Source: an uncultured Clostridia bacterium | GTDB taxonomy: Bacteria > Bacillota > Clostridia > TANB77 > CAG-508 | NCBI GenBank assembly: GCA_910589185.1 | Contig: CAJUSU010000014.1 | Location: 207 to 39,117, forward strand | Direction: 5' to 3' | DNA length: 38,911 nucleotides | Shown: positions 8,456 through 16,302 of the stretch, piece after piece | Position numbering within the stretch: the stretch's first letter is position 1 | Layout of the letters: the number at the start of each line of letters is the position of its first letter | Program-made: the position numbers and the translations under genes | Notes under the pieces: model-generated | Told to the model about the DNA's origin: nothing | Seen by the model: the letters and a program-made list of their open reading frames with translations, nothing else | Database searches by the model: none

Positions 8456-9247
8456 ATGGAATTGTTTGATTCTCATGCACATTACAATGACGAGAAATTT
8501 AATGAAGATAGAGAAGAAATTTTACAAGCAGTTTGGAATGAGGGTGTAACAAAATTAATTTGTGCTGGGTATAGCTTAGAAGCTTCAAAAGAAGCTGTTA
8601 AAATAGCAAATTCTCACCAAAATATATATGCAATTGTAGGTATTTCACCAAATGATATTCCAGAGCAAAATACAGAATATGAACAAATTTTAAATAGGCA
8701 GTTACAACAAATTGAAGAATTAGCCAATAATGAGAAAGTAGTTGCTATTGGAGAAATTGGCTTAGATTATTATTGGAATAAAGAAAATAAAGTAGAACAA
8801 AAATTAGCTTTTCAAAAACAAATAGAATTAGCCAATAAATTAGATTTACCAATAGTGATTCATACAAGAGAAGCAGTTTATGACACATTGGAAATACTAA
8901 AAAGTGAAATAACACCAATCAAAAAAGGAATATTTCATTGTTGCCCACTGAATTTAGATTTAATTCGAGAAGGCTTAAAGTTAGGTTTTTACATTTCCTT
9001 TGCAGGACCAATTACTTTTAAAAATGCAAAAAATGCAGGGGAAGCGATTCAAGCGGTACCACTAGAAAGAATTTTAATAGAGACAGATAGCCCTTATTTA
9101 GCACCAGAGCCAAAAAGGGGAACACGTAATAATTCTAGAAATGTAAAATATATAGCAGAAAAGATTGCACAAGAAAAAGGTATTTCAATAGAAGAAGTGG
9201 CAAAAGCAACCTATGAAAATGCTAAAAAAATTTTTCAAATAAAATAA
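8456..9247 (+). CDS. tatD: TatD-family metal-dependent hydrolase / DNase
   Basis: A 263-residue TIM-barrel amidohydrolase-type enzyme of the TatD family, known for metal-dependent 3'-5' exonuclease activity. Visible metal-site motifs in order are DSHAHY (residues 5-10), GEIGLDYYW (about 98-106), IVIHTREA, FHCCP and ETDSPYLAPEP. All expected His, Glu and Asp ligands are present. Start ATG 8456 has AAAGGAGAAAG upstream. In Bacillus the neighbour is the DUF348-G5 protein YabE; here too a DUF348-G5 wall hydrolase follows, so old gene order is preserved. Confidence 0.95.
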   Translation: MELFDSHAHYNDEKFNEDREEILQAVWNEGVTKLICAGYSLEASKEAVKIANSHQNIYAIVGISPNDIPEQNTEYEQILNRQLQQIEELANNEKVVAIGEIGLDYYWNKENKVEQKLAFQKQIELANKLDLPIVIHTREAVYDTLEILKSEITPIKKGIFHCCPLNLDLIREGLKLGFYISFAGPITFKNAKNAGEAIQAVPLERILIETDSPYLAPEPKRGTRNNSRNVKYIAEKIAQEKGISIEEVAKATYENAKKIFQIK

Positions 9248-9262
9248 TTTTTTAAAAAATAG

Positions 9263-9291
9263 TCATATTCGTGTACAAGCCTGCATATAAT
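9263..9291 (+). promoter_or_regulatory. Sigma-E-like promoter upstream of the wall hydrolase
   Basis: TCATATT (9263-9269), a 14-base spacer and CATATAAT (9284-9291). The Bacillus mother-cell sigma-E consensus is KMATATT, 14-15 bases, CATACAHT; only one position differs. It lies 157 bases before the hydrolase start, upstream of a separate sigma-A promoter. It is a sequence match only. Confidence 0.45.
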
Positions 9292-9381
9292 ATACTAATA
9301 GATGCTTTTCGAAATTTGCCATTTTTGCAATATTTTGCAAACCTAAGACAGGGAGAGACTTGTGTCAAAACCTGTGGAAAT

Positions 9382-9410
9382 TTGACATTTCTTAACAAAA
9401 ATGGTATAAT
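9382..9410 (+). promoter_or_regulatory. Consensus sigma-A promoter of the wall hydrolase
   Basis: TTGACA (9382-9387), 17 bases, TATAAT (9405-9410): a perfect match to the sigma-A consensus, about 38 bases before the start codon. Confidence 0.85.
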
Positions 9411-9448
9411 ATAGTTGTTGGTCTTAATAAAAGGAGGAACAATATCTT

Positions 9449-10462
9449 ATGAAAAATGATGATAAAGCATCAATATCACTGAAAAAGATTATATGTATTA
9501 GCTTAATCTTTATGTTGATTATGACAGTTGGTGTAATGGCTGGAAATGTTACTTTCCGTAACGTCAAGATAGTTTTAGCTAGTGGATATGAAATGAATGT
9601 ACTAACAAGTAAGACAAATGTATCAGAGATACTTGATGAAAACCACATTATTCTATTAGATGATGAAAAGGTAGTGCCTGACTTAGATTCAGAACTATCT
9701 GATAACAAAACAATTAAAATTTCTAAAATGTCAGAAGAAGAAATTGAAGCAGCTGATGTTGTAGAAACATCTGAAGAAATTACAGCAGAAGAAATTTTGA
9801 AAAATTATGACACAATTGTTGAAAAGATTGTAGTCAAAAAAGTAAAAATTCCATATGAAACAATTAAAAAGAACGTAGCATCAGAAAAAGGTGCAAAACA
9901 AGACCGAATTGTACAATATGGTGTTGACGGATTAAAAGAAGTTACTTATAAAATTAAATATCAAAACAAAAAAGAAATTGAGAAGAAAGAGATTTCTTCA
10001 AAAATCATTAAAAAACCAGTTAACAAAATCGTTGAAGTTAGAAATAAACAAACAGTAACAACCAGAGCAAGTAGTGGACCTAGAGTAAGTTATGCATCTG
10101 GAAAATGGAGTTACTCAGAAGCAGAGCTAGATTTATTATGTGCTATTACCGCACAAGAAGCATCTTCAAGCTATAATGCTTCATTAGCAGTTATTACAAC
10201 AGCATGTAACAGAGCAGCAAGTAGTAGATGGAGATATAATGGAACAGATCCATTAAGCCAATATAAAGCACCAGGACAATTTTGTTATTCAATTGATAGT
10301 CACTGGGTAAGAAGATTAAATGGTAACTATCCAGCATACGTAAAACAAGCTGTAATTGATGCCTTAAATGGTAAAAGAAATCATAATTACTTATCATTCC
10401 GTTCAGCAGGTTGTGCATCAGGAGTTAACATAGGTGGTAACGTATATTTTAATGCAATGTAA
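9449..10462 (+). CDS. Exported DUF348-G5-SleB-type cell-wall hydrolase
   Basis: A 337-residue exported protein; ATG 9449 follows AAAGGAGGAAC. A hydrophobic segment at about residues 13-31 is a signal peptide or anchor. Next come a ubiquitin-like DUF348 module (VTFRNVKIVLASGYEMNVLT to about residue 85) and a G5 domain (about 115-195: YDTIVEKIVVKKVKIPYETI, RIVQYGVDGLKEVTYKI). The C-terminal 120 residues are a SleB/hydrolase_2-like catalytic domain, with AITAQEASS carrying the likely catalytic Glu, ITTACNRAASSRW, and a PGQFCYS segment. This family cuts spore-cortex or vegetative peptidoglycan. In the Bacillus YabE position the C-terminus would be a 3D domain; here it is SleB-like. Upstream lie a perfect sigma-A promoter and a sigma-E-like one, so both vegetative and sporulation roles are possible. 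Confidence 0.88.
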   Translation: MKNDDKASISLKKIICISLIFMLIMTVGVMAGNVTFRNVKIVLASGYEMNVLTSKTNVSEILDENHIILLDDEKVVPDLDSELSDNKTIKISKMSEEEIEAADVVETSEEITAEEILKNYDTIVEKIVVKKVKIPYETIKKNVASEKGAKQDRIVQYGVDGLKEVTYKIKYQNKKEIEKKEISSKIIKKPVNKIVEVRNKQTVTTRASSGPRVSYASGKWSYSEAELDLLCAITAQEASSSYNASLAVITTACNRAASSRWRYNGTDPLSQYKAPGQFCYSIDSHWVRRLNGNYPAYVKQAVIDALNGKRNHNYLSFRSAGCASGVNIGGNVYFNAM

Positions 10463-10463
10463 A

Positions 10464-10496
10464 ATGTCCGGTCAGGGACGTTAGTTTATCGGACAT
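10464..10496 (+). repeat. Short inverted repeat just after the hydrolase
   Basis: ATGTCCG (10464-10470) pairs with CGGACAT (10490-10496) around a 19-nt loop. There is no T-run, so it may be a transcript-stabilising 3' hairpin rather than a terminator. Confidence 0.5.
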
Positions 10497-10502
10497 AATT
10501 GA

Positions 10503-10545
10503 TAGAAACATCACAAGTAGCAAAAGCGAAAGTGATGTTTTTCTA
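10503..10545 (+). terminator. Terminator after the wall hydrolase
   Basis: TAGAAACATCAC (10503-10514) pairs with GTGATGTTTTTCTA (10532-10545), with one extra base in the right arm and a T-run inside and after it. The rest of the gap to 10610 shows nothing recognisable. Confidence 0.7.
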
Positions 10546-10610
10546 TGTTTAATTAGAATAGTTAAGATATGAAAAAATTCACTGTCACTAAAATAAGATA
10601 CCTAAAAAAC

Positions 10611-10639
10611 TTGACTTTTGGAGTTTGGTTCTTTACAAT
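10611..10639 (+). promoter_or_regulatory. Sigma-A promoter of exoA
   Basis: TTGACT (10611-10616), 17 bases, TACAAT (10634-10639), 37 bases before the exoA start. Confidence 0.75.
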
Positions 10640-10676
10640 AAGAGAAAATCAGAGCAAAAAAATGGAGTGAAATAAT

Positions 10677-11444
10677 ATGAAATTAATTTCATGGAATGTA
10701 AATGGCTTAAGGGCAGCAGTACAGAAAGGATTTAAAGAGTTTTTTCAAGAAATCAATGCTGATATTTTCTGCATACAAGAAACAAAGATGCAAGAAGATC
10801 AAATTGATATAGAACTAAATAATATTTTTAAGAAATATCATTGTTATTGGAATAGTGCCATCAAAAAGGGATATTCAGGAACAGCGATATTTACAAAACA
10901 AAAACCAATGAATGTAACTTATGGAATTGGAAAAGAAGAACATGACCAAGAAGGAAGGATTATTACTTTAGAATTTGAAAATTTTTATATGGTAAATTGC
11001 TATACACCAAATTCTAAGAGGGAATTAGAAAGACTTTCTTACCGTATGATATGGGAAGACGAAATACGCAAATACTTATCAAAATTAGACAAAACAAAGC
11101 CAGTAATATATTGTGGAGACTTAAACGTAGCACATGAAGAAATTGATTTAAAAAATCCTAAAACGAACCATAGAAATGCAGGTTTTACAGATGAAGAAAG
11201 AGGCAAGATGACGGAATTGCTAAAGGTAGGTTTTACAGATACATTTCGTTATATGTATCCGACAAAAGACAATTGCTATACTTGGTGGTCCTATATGTTC
11301 CATGCAAGAGAGAAGAATGTAGGGTGGAGAATTGACTATTTTATTACTTCGAAATCGATAGAAGAAAAAATAAAAGAAAGTACGATATATGCGGAAATTA
11401 TGGGAAGTGATCATTGTCCAGTTGGATTAGAAATAGAATTATAA
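10677..11444 (+). CDS. exoA: Exodeoxyribonuclease III / AP endonuclease
   Basis: ExoA/Xth removes abasic sites and 3'-blocked ends in base-excision repair. The 255 residues have the complete endonuclease/exonuclease/phosphatase fold signatures: MKLISWNVNGLRAA at the N-terminus, DIFCIQETKM (residues 30-39, metal-binding Glu), CGDLNVAHEEIDL (catalytic Asp and Asn), GRIITLEFE earlier, WRIDYFI and GSDHCPVGLEI with the catalytic Asp-His. Start ATG 10677 follows AATGGAGTG. It is a single-gene unit with its own sigma-A promoter, convergent with a small minus-strand membrane-protein gene. Confidence 0.95.
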   Translation: MKLISWNVNGLRAAVQKGFKEFFQEINADIFCIQETKMQEDQIDIELNNIFKKYHCYWNSAIKKGYSGTAIFTKQKPMNVTYGIGKEEHDQEGRIITLEFENFYMVNCYTPNSKRELERLSYRMIWEDEIRKYLSKLDKTKPVIYCGDLNVAHEEIDLKNPKTNHRNAGFTDEERGKMTELLKVGFTDTFRYMYPTKDNCYTWWSYMFHAREKNVGWRIDYFITSKSIEEKIKESTIYAEIMGSDHCPVGLEIEL

Positions 11445-11490
11445 AAACAAGGAGCAACCTGTATAGAAGAAATCTCCTATAAGGTTGCTC
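11441..11490 (-). terminator. Terminator of the small minus-strand gene
   Basis: GAGCAACCT (11452-11460) pairs with AGGTTGCTC (11482-11490), with extra pairing near the loop. On the minus strand the stem is followed by CTTGTTTTTAT, a good T-run. On the plus strand no T-run follows, so it serves mainly the minus-strand gene. Confidence 0.75.
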
Positions 11491-11518
11491 TTGCGTCAGA
11501 TAATTGTCACGTGGGCTT

Positions 11519-11716
11519 TTAGAACCCAAAGAGAAATTTGGCGAACAGGAAAGCTCCAAAGAAGAGCAAAATCATAGCTGCCGTGGTGCTGATGAGAGTT
11601 GGCCGTTTGCCTTCCTCGAAAGCCTTGTGGGCGATGTTGGAAAGGGCGAATACAATAACCAACAGAACTACAATATAAGCGATAACAAAGAGAACTAATG
11701 CGATACCTTTTGCCAT
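11519..11716 (-). CDS. Small two-helix membrane protein, G+C-richer than neighbours
   Basis: A 65-residue hydrophobic protein: MAKGIALVLFVIAYIVVLLV opens helix 1 (about residues 4-27), a polar loop HKAFEEGKRPTL follows, then helix 2 (about 42-62). ATG 11716 has AGAAGGT upstream on its strand. The gene is supported by its own sigma-A promoter (11827-11855), a structured leader and a terminator. I do not recognise a family. Codons such as CTC, ATC, AAC, GCC and CGG are frequent, and a hand count gives about 44% G+C against about 28% in nearby coding sequence. This suggests recent transfer or unusually strong codon selection. The antisense frame at 11504-11698 is not considered a gene. Confidence 0.75.
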   Translation of the reverse strand: MAKGIALVLFVIAYIVVLLVIVFALSNIAHKAFEEGKRPTLISTTAAMILLFFGAFLFAKFLFGF

Positions 11717-11753
11717 TTTCTTATACCTTCTTTCTTAAATTTTTAAGGGTTGC

Positions 11754-11810
11754 TATTGTCCAATGTCTACATACACTCTGACAGATGTATGCTCCAAAAA
11801 GAAGACAATA
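11754..11810 (-). ncRNA. Structured 5' leader of the small membrane protein mRNA
   Basis: On the minus strand the roughly 100-nt leader can fold with an outer stem, TATTGTC with GACAATA (11804-11810 and 11754-11760), enclosing an inner hairpin GCATAC... with ...GTATG (around 11770-11792). It lies between the promoter and the start codon. It could be a regulatory element or a stabilising leader; I cannot match it to a known riboswitch. Confidence 0.45.
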
Positions 11811-11826
11811 AAATAGAACTAAGTTT

Positions 11827-11855
11827 ATTATAACATAAATTATGTAAAATGTCTA
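11827..11855 (-). promoter_or_regulatory. Sigma-A promoter of the small membrane protein, with internal palindrome
   Basis: On the minus strand: TAGACA (11855-11850), 17 bases, TATAAT (11832-11827). The spacer contains the palindrome ACATAA-A-TTATGT (11833-11845), a possible operator. Confidence 0.7.
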
Positions 11856-11918
11856 ATCAAGAGAAGGCAAATAGCTTAATAGAGAGTATAAAAAAATAAA
11901 ATGAAAAGGAGAAAAAAT

Positions 11919-13043
11919 ATGAAAGAAAAGAAATTTACCAAATGGTTTTATTGGTTTACCTTAGGAATGGCCATTATTGTAGTTTATAAATTGCTAGATA
12001 ATTTTGGTCAAATTACTGGTTGGTTTGGCAATCTTTTTAATGTGTTAACACCATTTATTATGGGCTTATTAATTGCTTACTTGTTTTATATTCCTTGTAG
12101 AAAAGTAGAAAGCTGGTATAGAAAAGTAAAAAAGCCAAAAATCATTGCTAAAAGAGCAAGAGGATTATCCATTATTACTGTATATATTATTGCCATTTTG
12201 TTAATTATAATTGCTTTAAATTTTGTTATTCCGAATATTGCCAAAAGTATCGTAGACTTTGTCAATAATTTCGGAGGGTATTATAATGATACCATGGAAA
12301 CAATTAATAATCTACCAGAAGAGTCTGTTTGGAAAAACGATGTTATCATTCATTTAGCAGAGAGTATTCAAAATATTGATTTAAAACAATATTTGAATAT
12401 GGAAATGTTAACAGAATATGCTAAAGGAGCTATTAATGTTGTTACCAGTATTTTTGATATATTTGTATCTTTTATTGTCTCTATATATTTATTAGCAGAG
12501 AGAAAACAAATATTAAACTTTTTCAGAAAACTAACGAAAGCAATAGTTAAAGAAGATACCTATCAAATGATTAGTAAATACTTTAATAAATCCAATGAGG
12601 TATTTTTCAGTTTTATTGGAGGGCAAGTATTAGATGCTTTTGTAGTAGGAATTTTAACTTCTATTGCTATGTCCATTTTGGGAGTAAAATATTCTATATT
12701 ATTAGGATTTATGATAGGACTATTTAATTTGATTCCATATTTTGGAGCTATCATAGCAGTTGGTGCAGCTATTATTATTACTATATTTACTGGTGGAGTT
12801 GGGCAAGCAGCATTAATGGCAGTAATTGTTATTATTTTACAACAGATTGATGCCAATATTATTAATCCAAAGATTATAGGCGATTCGCTTTCCATTAGTC
12901 CACTGCTTGTTATTTTTGCGGTTACTGTAGGAGGTGCTTATTTTGGGGTACTTGGTATGTTTTTAGCAGTACCAGTCTTTACAGTTATAAAATTGCTAAT
13001 AGAGGAATACATAGAATATAAAAGCGAAAAAAGTGTCACATAA
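11919..13043 (+). CDS. AI-2E family transporter (PerM/YdbI type)
   Basis: A 374-residue polytopic membrane protein of the AI-2E/UPF0118 family. ATG 11919 is preferred over ATG 11901 because AAAAGGAGAAAA lies directly before it. The family layout is clear: two N-terminal helices (LGMAIIVVYKLL; LTPFIMGLLIAYLFY), a helix near 90-112, an extended amphipathic region (SIVDFVNNFGGYYNDTMETI), then C-terminal helices with GGQVLDAFVVGILTSIAMSI, IGLFNLIPYFGAI, and the signature QQIDANIINPKIIGDSLSIS. Members have been linked to AI-2 export or Na+/H+ exchange, so the substrate is open. It starts a unit divergent from the small membrane protein and ends inside its own terminator. Confidence 0.88.
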   Translation: MKEKKFTKWFYWFTLGMAIIVVYKLLDNFGQITGWFGNLFNVLTPFIMGLLIAYLFYIPCRKVESWYRKVKKPKIIAKRARGLSIITVYIIAILLIIIALNFVIPNIAKSIVDFVNNFGGYYNDTMETINNLPEESVWKNDVIIHLAESIQNIDLKQYLNMEMLTEYAKGAINVVTSIFDIFVSFIVSIYLLAERKQILNFFRKLTKAIVKEDTYQMISKYFNKSNEVFFSFIGGQVLDAFVVGILTSIAMSILGVKYSILLGFMIGLFNLIPYFGAIIAVGAAIIITIFTGGVGQAALMAVIVIILQQIDANIINPKIIGDSLSISPLLVIFAVTVGGAYFGVLGMFLAVPVFTVIKLLIEEYIEYKSEKSVT

Positions 13044-13062
13044 AAGATGTGATACTTTTTTT
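13027..13062 (+). terminator. Terminator overlapping the end of the AI-2E-family gene
   Basis: The stem 13027-13041 with 13047-13062 has a 5-nt loop and seven T's. The stop codon lies within the stem. Confidence 0.85.
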
Positions 13063-13109
13063 GTTTTAAGGAAACCTTAATAATTTTCTGCCTTTTTTCT
13101 TAAGAAGTT

Positions 13110-13157
13110 TGTGATATAGTAAATATGCTAAAAATGTGATATAATAAATGCAAAAAT
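13110..13157 (+). promoter_or_regulatory. Two direct repeats with -10-like cores before the response regulator
   Basis: TGTGATATAGTAAATATGC (from 13110) and TGTGATATAATAAATGC (from 13135) repeat with a 25-base period. Each contains a -10-like core (TATAGT, TATAAT). They are either tandem promoter cores or a paired binding site, perhaps for the response regulator itself. Confidence 0.5.
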
Positions 13158-13176
13158 AAATCAAAGGGAGAATTTT

Positions 13177-13890
13177 ATGTATAATATTTTAGTAGTAGAT
13201 GATGATAAAGAAATCGTAAATGCAATTGAAATTTATTTGACAAAAGAAGGATATAACATTTTAAAAGCATACAATGGAATGGAAGCACTAAAAATTATAA
13301 AAGAAAGAGATGACATTCATTTAATGTTATTAGATATCATGATGCCTAAATTAGACGGAATTAGTACAGCTAATTTAGTTCGTAAAGATAAAGCAATACC
13401 GATTATCATGCTTTCAGCTAAATCAGAAGATTATGATAAGATTACAGGGCTTAATAATGGTGCAGACGATTATATTACAAAGCCATTTAATCCATTAGAA
13501 TTAATTGCGAGAGTTAATTCGCAAATTAGAAGATATACTTCTTTAGGTTCTATTGCAGACCAGATGCAAGAAGGTGAAAATATTTATCATTCTGGAGAGT
13601 TGTTTATCAATGATGATACTAAAAAGGTAGAAGTAGAAGGAAAAGAGGTTAAATTGACTCCTACAGAATATAATATTCTAAAATTTTTAACGAAAAACAA
13701 GGGGATTGTGTATTCCATTGAACAAATTTATGAAAATGTATGGGAAGAAGAGTGTTATGGAGCGGAGAATATTATAGCAGTTCATATTAGACATATTAGA
13801 GAAAAAATAGAGATTAACCCAAGAGAACCTAAATACTTAAAAGTAATATGGGGAATTGGATACAAAATAGAGAACTTAGATGAGAATTAG
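13177..13890 (+). CDS. OmpR/VanR-type response regulator
   Basis: A 237-residue two-component regulator. The receiver domain has the acidic pair at Asp8-Asp9, the phospho-acceptor Asp53 (MLLDIMMP), a Ser80 switch residue (IIMLSAK) and Lys102 (ITKPF). The C-terminal winged helix (about 135-232) carries KLTPTEYNILKFLTKNKG, the recognition region ENIIAVHIRHIREKIE and the closing wing YLKVIWGIGYKIE. Start ATG 13177 follows AAAGGGAG. The histidine kinase follows after 47 bases and is surely its partner. The upstream direct repeats may be autoregulatory sites. The regulon is not visible here, although the adhesin gene lies just downstream. Confidence 0.93.
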   Translation: MYNILVVDDDKEIVNAIEIYLTKEGYNILKAYNGMEALKIIKERDDIHLMLLDIMMPKLDGISTANLVRKDKAIPIIMLSAKSEDYDKITGLNNGADDYITKPFNPLELIARVNSQIRRYTSLGSIADQMQEGENIYHSGELFINDDTKKVEVEGKEVKLTPTEYNILKFLTKNKGIVYSIEQIYENVWEEECYGAENIIAVHIRHIREKIEINPREPKYLKVIWGIGYKIENLDEN

Positions 13891-13937
13891 TAAAACAGAA
13901 ATAATTTTGTATGAAAAAATAGAGAAAGGAGAATAGA

Positions 13938-16067
13938 ATGAGCGAAAATAAAATTAGTTGGGCAAGAGTTAGTAAAAATATCTGTTATTTCTTAGCACCC
14001 TTTTTTGGTCTTATTTTAATTGCTTGTATTACAGGCTTAGTTATTATAGATACAGATATTGAAGTAGAAGAAACTACAAACTATTATGATACCAGACTAT
14101 TTTCTAATAATTACTTCAACTCTATTTATAATCATTTTTATATCCCAGTATTTGCAAACGGGCAAGTTAGTAAAGTAATGCCGGATGCTACTGAAAGGCT
14201 AGAGGTTAGTAGTGAAGACGCCTCTACATCTATAGAATATGAAGAAAGTAGTTATGGACATTATGGTGTTGTAGAGTCTTATGGTTATGATATACAAGAA
14301 GATGTTAATATCAACGGGAAAAAGGGAGTTATTTATTACAATAGAAATACGAATAATAACTTTAAATATTTAATGATAGATGCAGAAAAAAGAGTGGCAG
14401 TTACTAATTTAGAGCATACTATGAGAACTGATAGTATTGAAGAAATAAAGCAAGTGATTGGTGAAAACTCTATTTATTGGAATTTCCAAAAAGGAAAAGT
14501 AGATACAAATATTTCTCATTTATCATTAGAAGAAATTCGTTATAAAATACAATATGAAGATATGAATAGTTCCAATATTAAAGAGGTATATACTTCTTTA
14601 ATAGATAACTTACCATATAAAGATGAATATTCACTTGCTAAATTTACTTATGATTTATCTATGAAAGCAAATACTTTAGCACCTATTTTCATACCACTTT
14701 GTATTGCTGTATTATTGGCTTTAGGTCTTATTATTTTAAATGGTATTGGAAAAAAAGGAAAGGGACCAGGAATTCATTTAAATGGATTTGACAAAATACC
14801 ATTAGAACTAGCATTTATTATAGGATTTTTTATTGTAGGAATAGGGGCATCTTGTTTTATAGCAATTAACTCAGAACTAAGAGCCGTTATTTTCAGTGGA
14901 GTAATCATTGGCGCACTTATTATTTATTTAGCAGGTATGTTATTACTAGAAACAGTTGTTAAGAGAATGAAAACACATACTTTATGGAAAACGACTATGC
15001 TTTATATGATAGGGCATGGCATCAAAACAGTGTTTGATAATCGAAAATTTTCCACTAAATTAGTATTAGTTTATGGGGGCTTTTGCTTAGCAGGAGGAAT
15101 TGCTACAACAGCTATGCTAGATGCACGTTTTAATGCCTATGGTGATGGAGAGACAGTATTTTGGTTTATGGTATTGATGGCTTTAGGGATAGGCACATTC
15201 GTTTATTTATTTGTTAGAATGAAACAATTTCAAAATATTCAAAAAGCATTACAAGCAATTTATGAAGGAAATACGAATATTGAATTAGACTCAGATGAAT
15301 TAACAGGTGTATTAAAGCAAATGGCAATCTATATTGAAGATATTGCAGGAGGACTTTCCAATGCGATACAACAAAGTCTAAAAAATGAAAGACAAAAAAC
15401 TGAATTAATTACTAATGTATCACATGATATTAAAACACCACTAACGTCTATTATTAACTATGTAGATTTACTGAAAAAAGAAGAGATGCCAAATGAAAAA
15501 GCAAAGGAATATTTAGAGATATTGGATAGCAAATCACAAAGATTAAAAAGATTGACAGAGGACTTGGTAGAAGCATCAAAAGCATCTTCAGGAAATATCA
15601 AATTGAAAATGGAAAAGATTAATGTCAATGAAATTATAAAACAGGTTTCAGGGGAGTTTGAAGATAAATTTAAAGCCAGAAACTTAGAAGAAATTATGAC
15701 ACTACCAGAAGAAAATGTATTTATTAGTGCAGATGGAAGATATTTATACCGTGTATTAGAGAATCTGTATTCCAATGCTTCTAAATATGCCATGGAAGGT
15801 TCTAGAATTTACTTAGATGTTGTGCCAAAACAAACCAGTATTGTTATTCAAATGAAAAATGTATCAAAGGAAAAGTTAAATATTACCACAGATGAATTAA
15901 TGCAACGTTTTGTAAGAGGGGATAGCTCTAGAAACACAGAAGGAAGCGGGTTAGGACTTTCCATTGCATCAAGTCTTACAGAATTGCAGGGGGGTAAATT
16001 CCACATTTACTTAGATGGAGATTTATTTAAGGTTACATTAGGTTTTGAGAAATTAAAAGAAGCGTGA
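13938..16067 (+). CDS. Membrane sensor histidine kinase
   Basis: A 709-residue partner of the response regulator. TM1 is at about residues 16-38, an extracytoplasmic sensing region covers about 40-244, then five to six further helices run from about 246 to 427. The cytosolic kinase follows: H-box NVSHDIKTPLTSIINYVDLL with the phospho-acceptor His496, N-box LYRVLENLYSNASKYA, and G-box GSGLGLSIASSLTELQGG. The F-box-like RFVRGDSSRNTEG is present. It belongs to the VanS-like HisKA kinases. The outside domain resembles nothing I can name; it is acidic and rich in Tyr, Asn and Ser. Start ATG 13938 follows GAAAGGAGAAT. The gene ends inside its terminator. Confidence 0.93.
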   Translation: MSENKISWARVSKNICYFLAPFFGLILIACITGLVIIDTDIEVEETTNYYDTRLFSNNYFNSIYNHFYIPVFANGQVSKVMPDATERLEVSSEDASTSIEYEESSYGHYGVVESYGYDIQEDVNINGKKGVIYYNRNTNNNFKYLMIDAEKRVAVTNLEHTMRTDSIEEIKQVIGENSIYWNFQKGKVDTNISHLSLEEIRYKIQYEDMNSSNIKEVYTSLIDNLPYKDEYSLAKFTYDLSMKANTLAPIFIPLCIAVLLALGLIILNGIGKKGKGPGIHLNGFDKIPLELAFIIGFFIVGIGASCFIAINSELRAVIFSGVIIGALIIYLAGMLLLETVVKRMKTHTLWKTTMLYMIGHGIKTVFDNRKFSTKLVLVYGGFCLAGGIATTAMLDARFNAYGDGETVFWFMVLMALGIGTFVYLFVRMKQFQNIQKALQAIYEGNTNIELDSDELTGVLKQMAIYIEDIAGGLSNAIQQSLKNERQKTELITNVSHDIKTPLTSIINYVDLLKKEEMPNEKAKEYLEILDSKSQRLKRLTEDLVEASKASSGNIKLKMEKINVNEIIKQVSGEFEDKFKARNLEEIMTLPEENVFISADGRYLYRVLENLYSNASKYAMEGSRIYLDVVPKQTSIVIQMKNVSKEKLNITTDELMQRFVRGDSSRNTEGSGLGLSIASSLTELQGGKFHIYLDGDLFKVTLGFEKLKEA

Positions 16068-16086
16068 AATATCACGTTTCTTTTTT
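16057..16086 (+). terminator. Terminator of the two-component operon
   Basis: AAGAAGCGTGA (16057-16067) pairs with TCACGTTTCTT (16072-16082), followed by T's; the kinase stop codon lies in the left arm. Confidence 0.85.
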
Positions 16087-16170
16087 GTCAGGTTGGGGAC
16101 ATACCTTTATAAAAAGCTGCAAAAAATCTTACGGAATACTAACAAAAAGCCAATAAATCCCCTGAAACTG

Positions 16171-16199
16171 TTGAAAATGTAACGAAAATGTAATATAAT
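16171..16199 (+). promoter_or_regulatory. Distal promoter upstream of the adhesin leader RNA
   Basis: TTGAAA (16171-16176), 17 bases, TATAAT (16194-16199). Transcripts from here would start near 16206 and include the structured element. The stretch 16087-16170 shows nothing else. Confidence 0.65.
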
Positions 16200-16205
16200 T
16201 GTAAT

Positions 16206-16290
16206 ATGAGACTGGCAAAAAAAGTAAAGCTTAAAAAAACAACTTCCGTAAGGCTAAAAAAACGCCTAAAAAATGGAAGCTAAAAACAGG
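16206..16290 (+). ncRNA. Structured leader RNA of unknown class before the adhesin gene
   Basis: The segment has G+C-bearing arms set in oligo-A linkers. CTTCC (16243-16247) pairs with GGAAG (16275-16279) and encloses AGGC (16251-16254) with GCCT (16264-16267). AGCTT (16228-16232) can alternatively pair with AAGCT (16277-16281), which would compete with the outer stem. Short blocks (GGCAAA, GTAAAGC, GGCTAAA) faintly recall c-di-GMP-I riboswitches, but the usual P1b hairpin and receptor are missing, so I do not assign a class. Confidence 0.45.
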
Positions 16291-16302
16291 AAAATACTAC
16301 TA

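Noticed and set aside
9292..9381. c-di-GMP or c-di-AMP riboswitch before the wall hydrolase (GCAAACC seen)
   Set aside because: Only a seven-base block matches. The required hairpins are missing and the sigma-A promoter lies downstream of it.
11504..11698. Plus-strand frame opposite the small membrane protein
   Set aside because: It has no Shine-Dalgarno and a polar, low-complexity product. The minus-strand gene has promoter, leader, Shine-Dalgarno and terminator.
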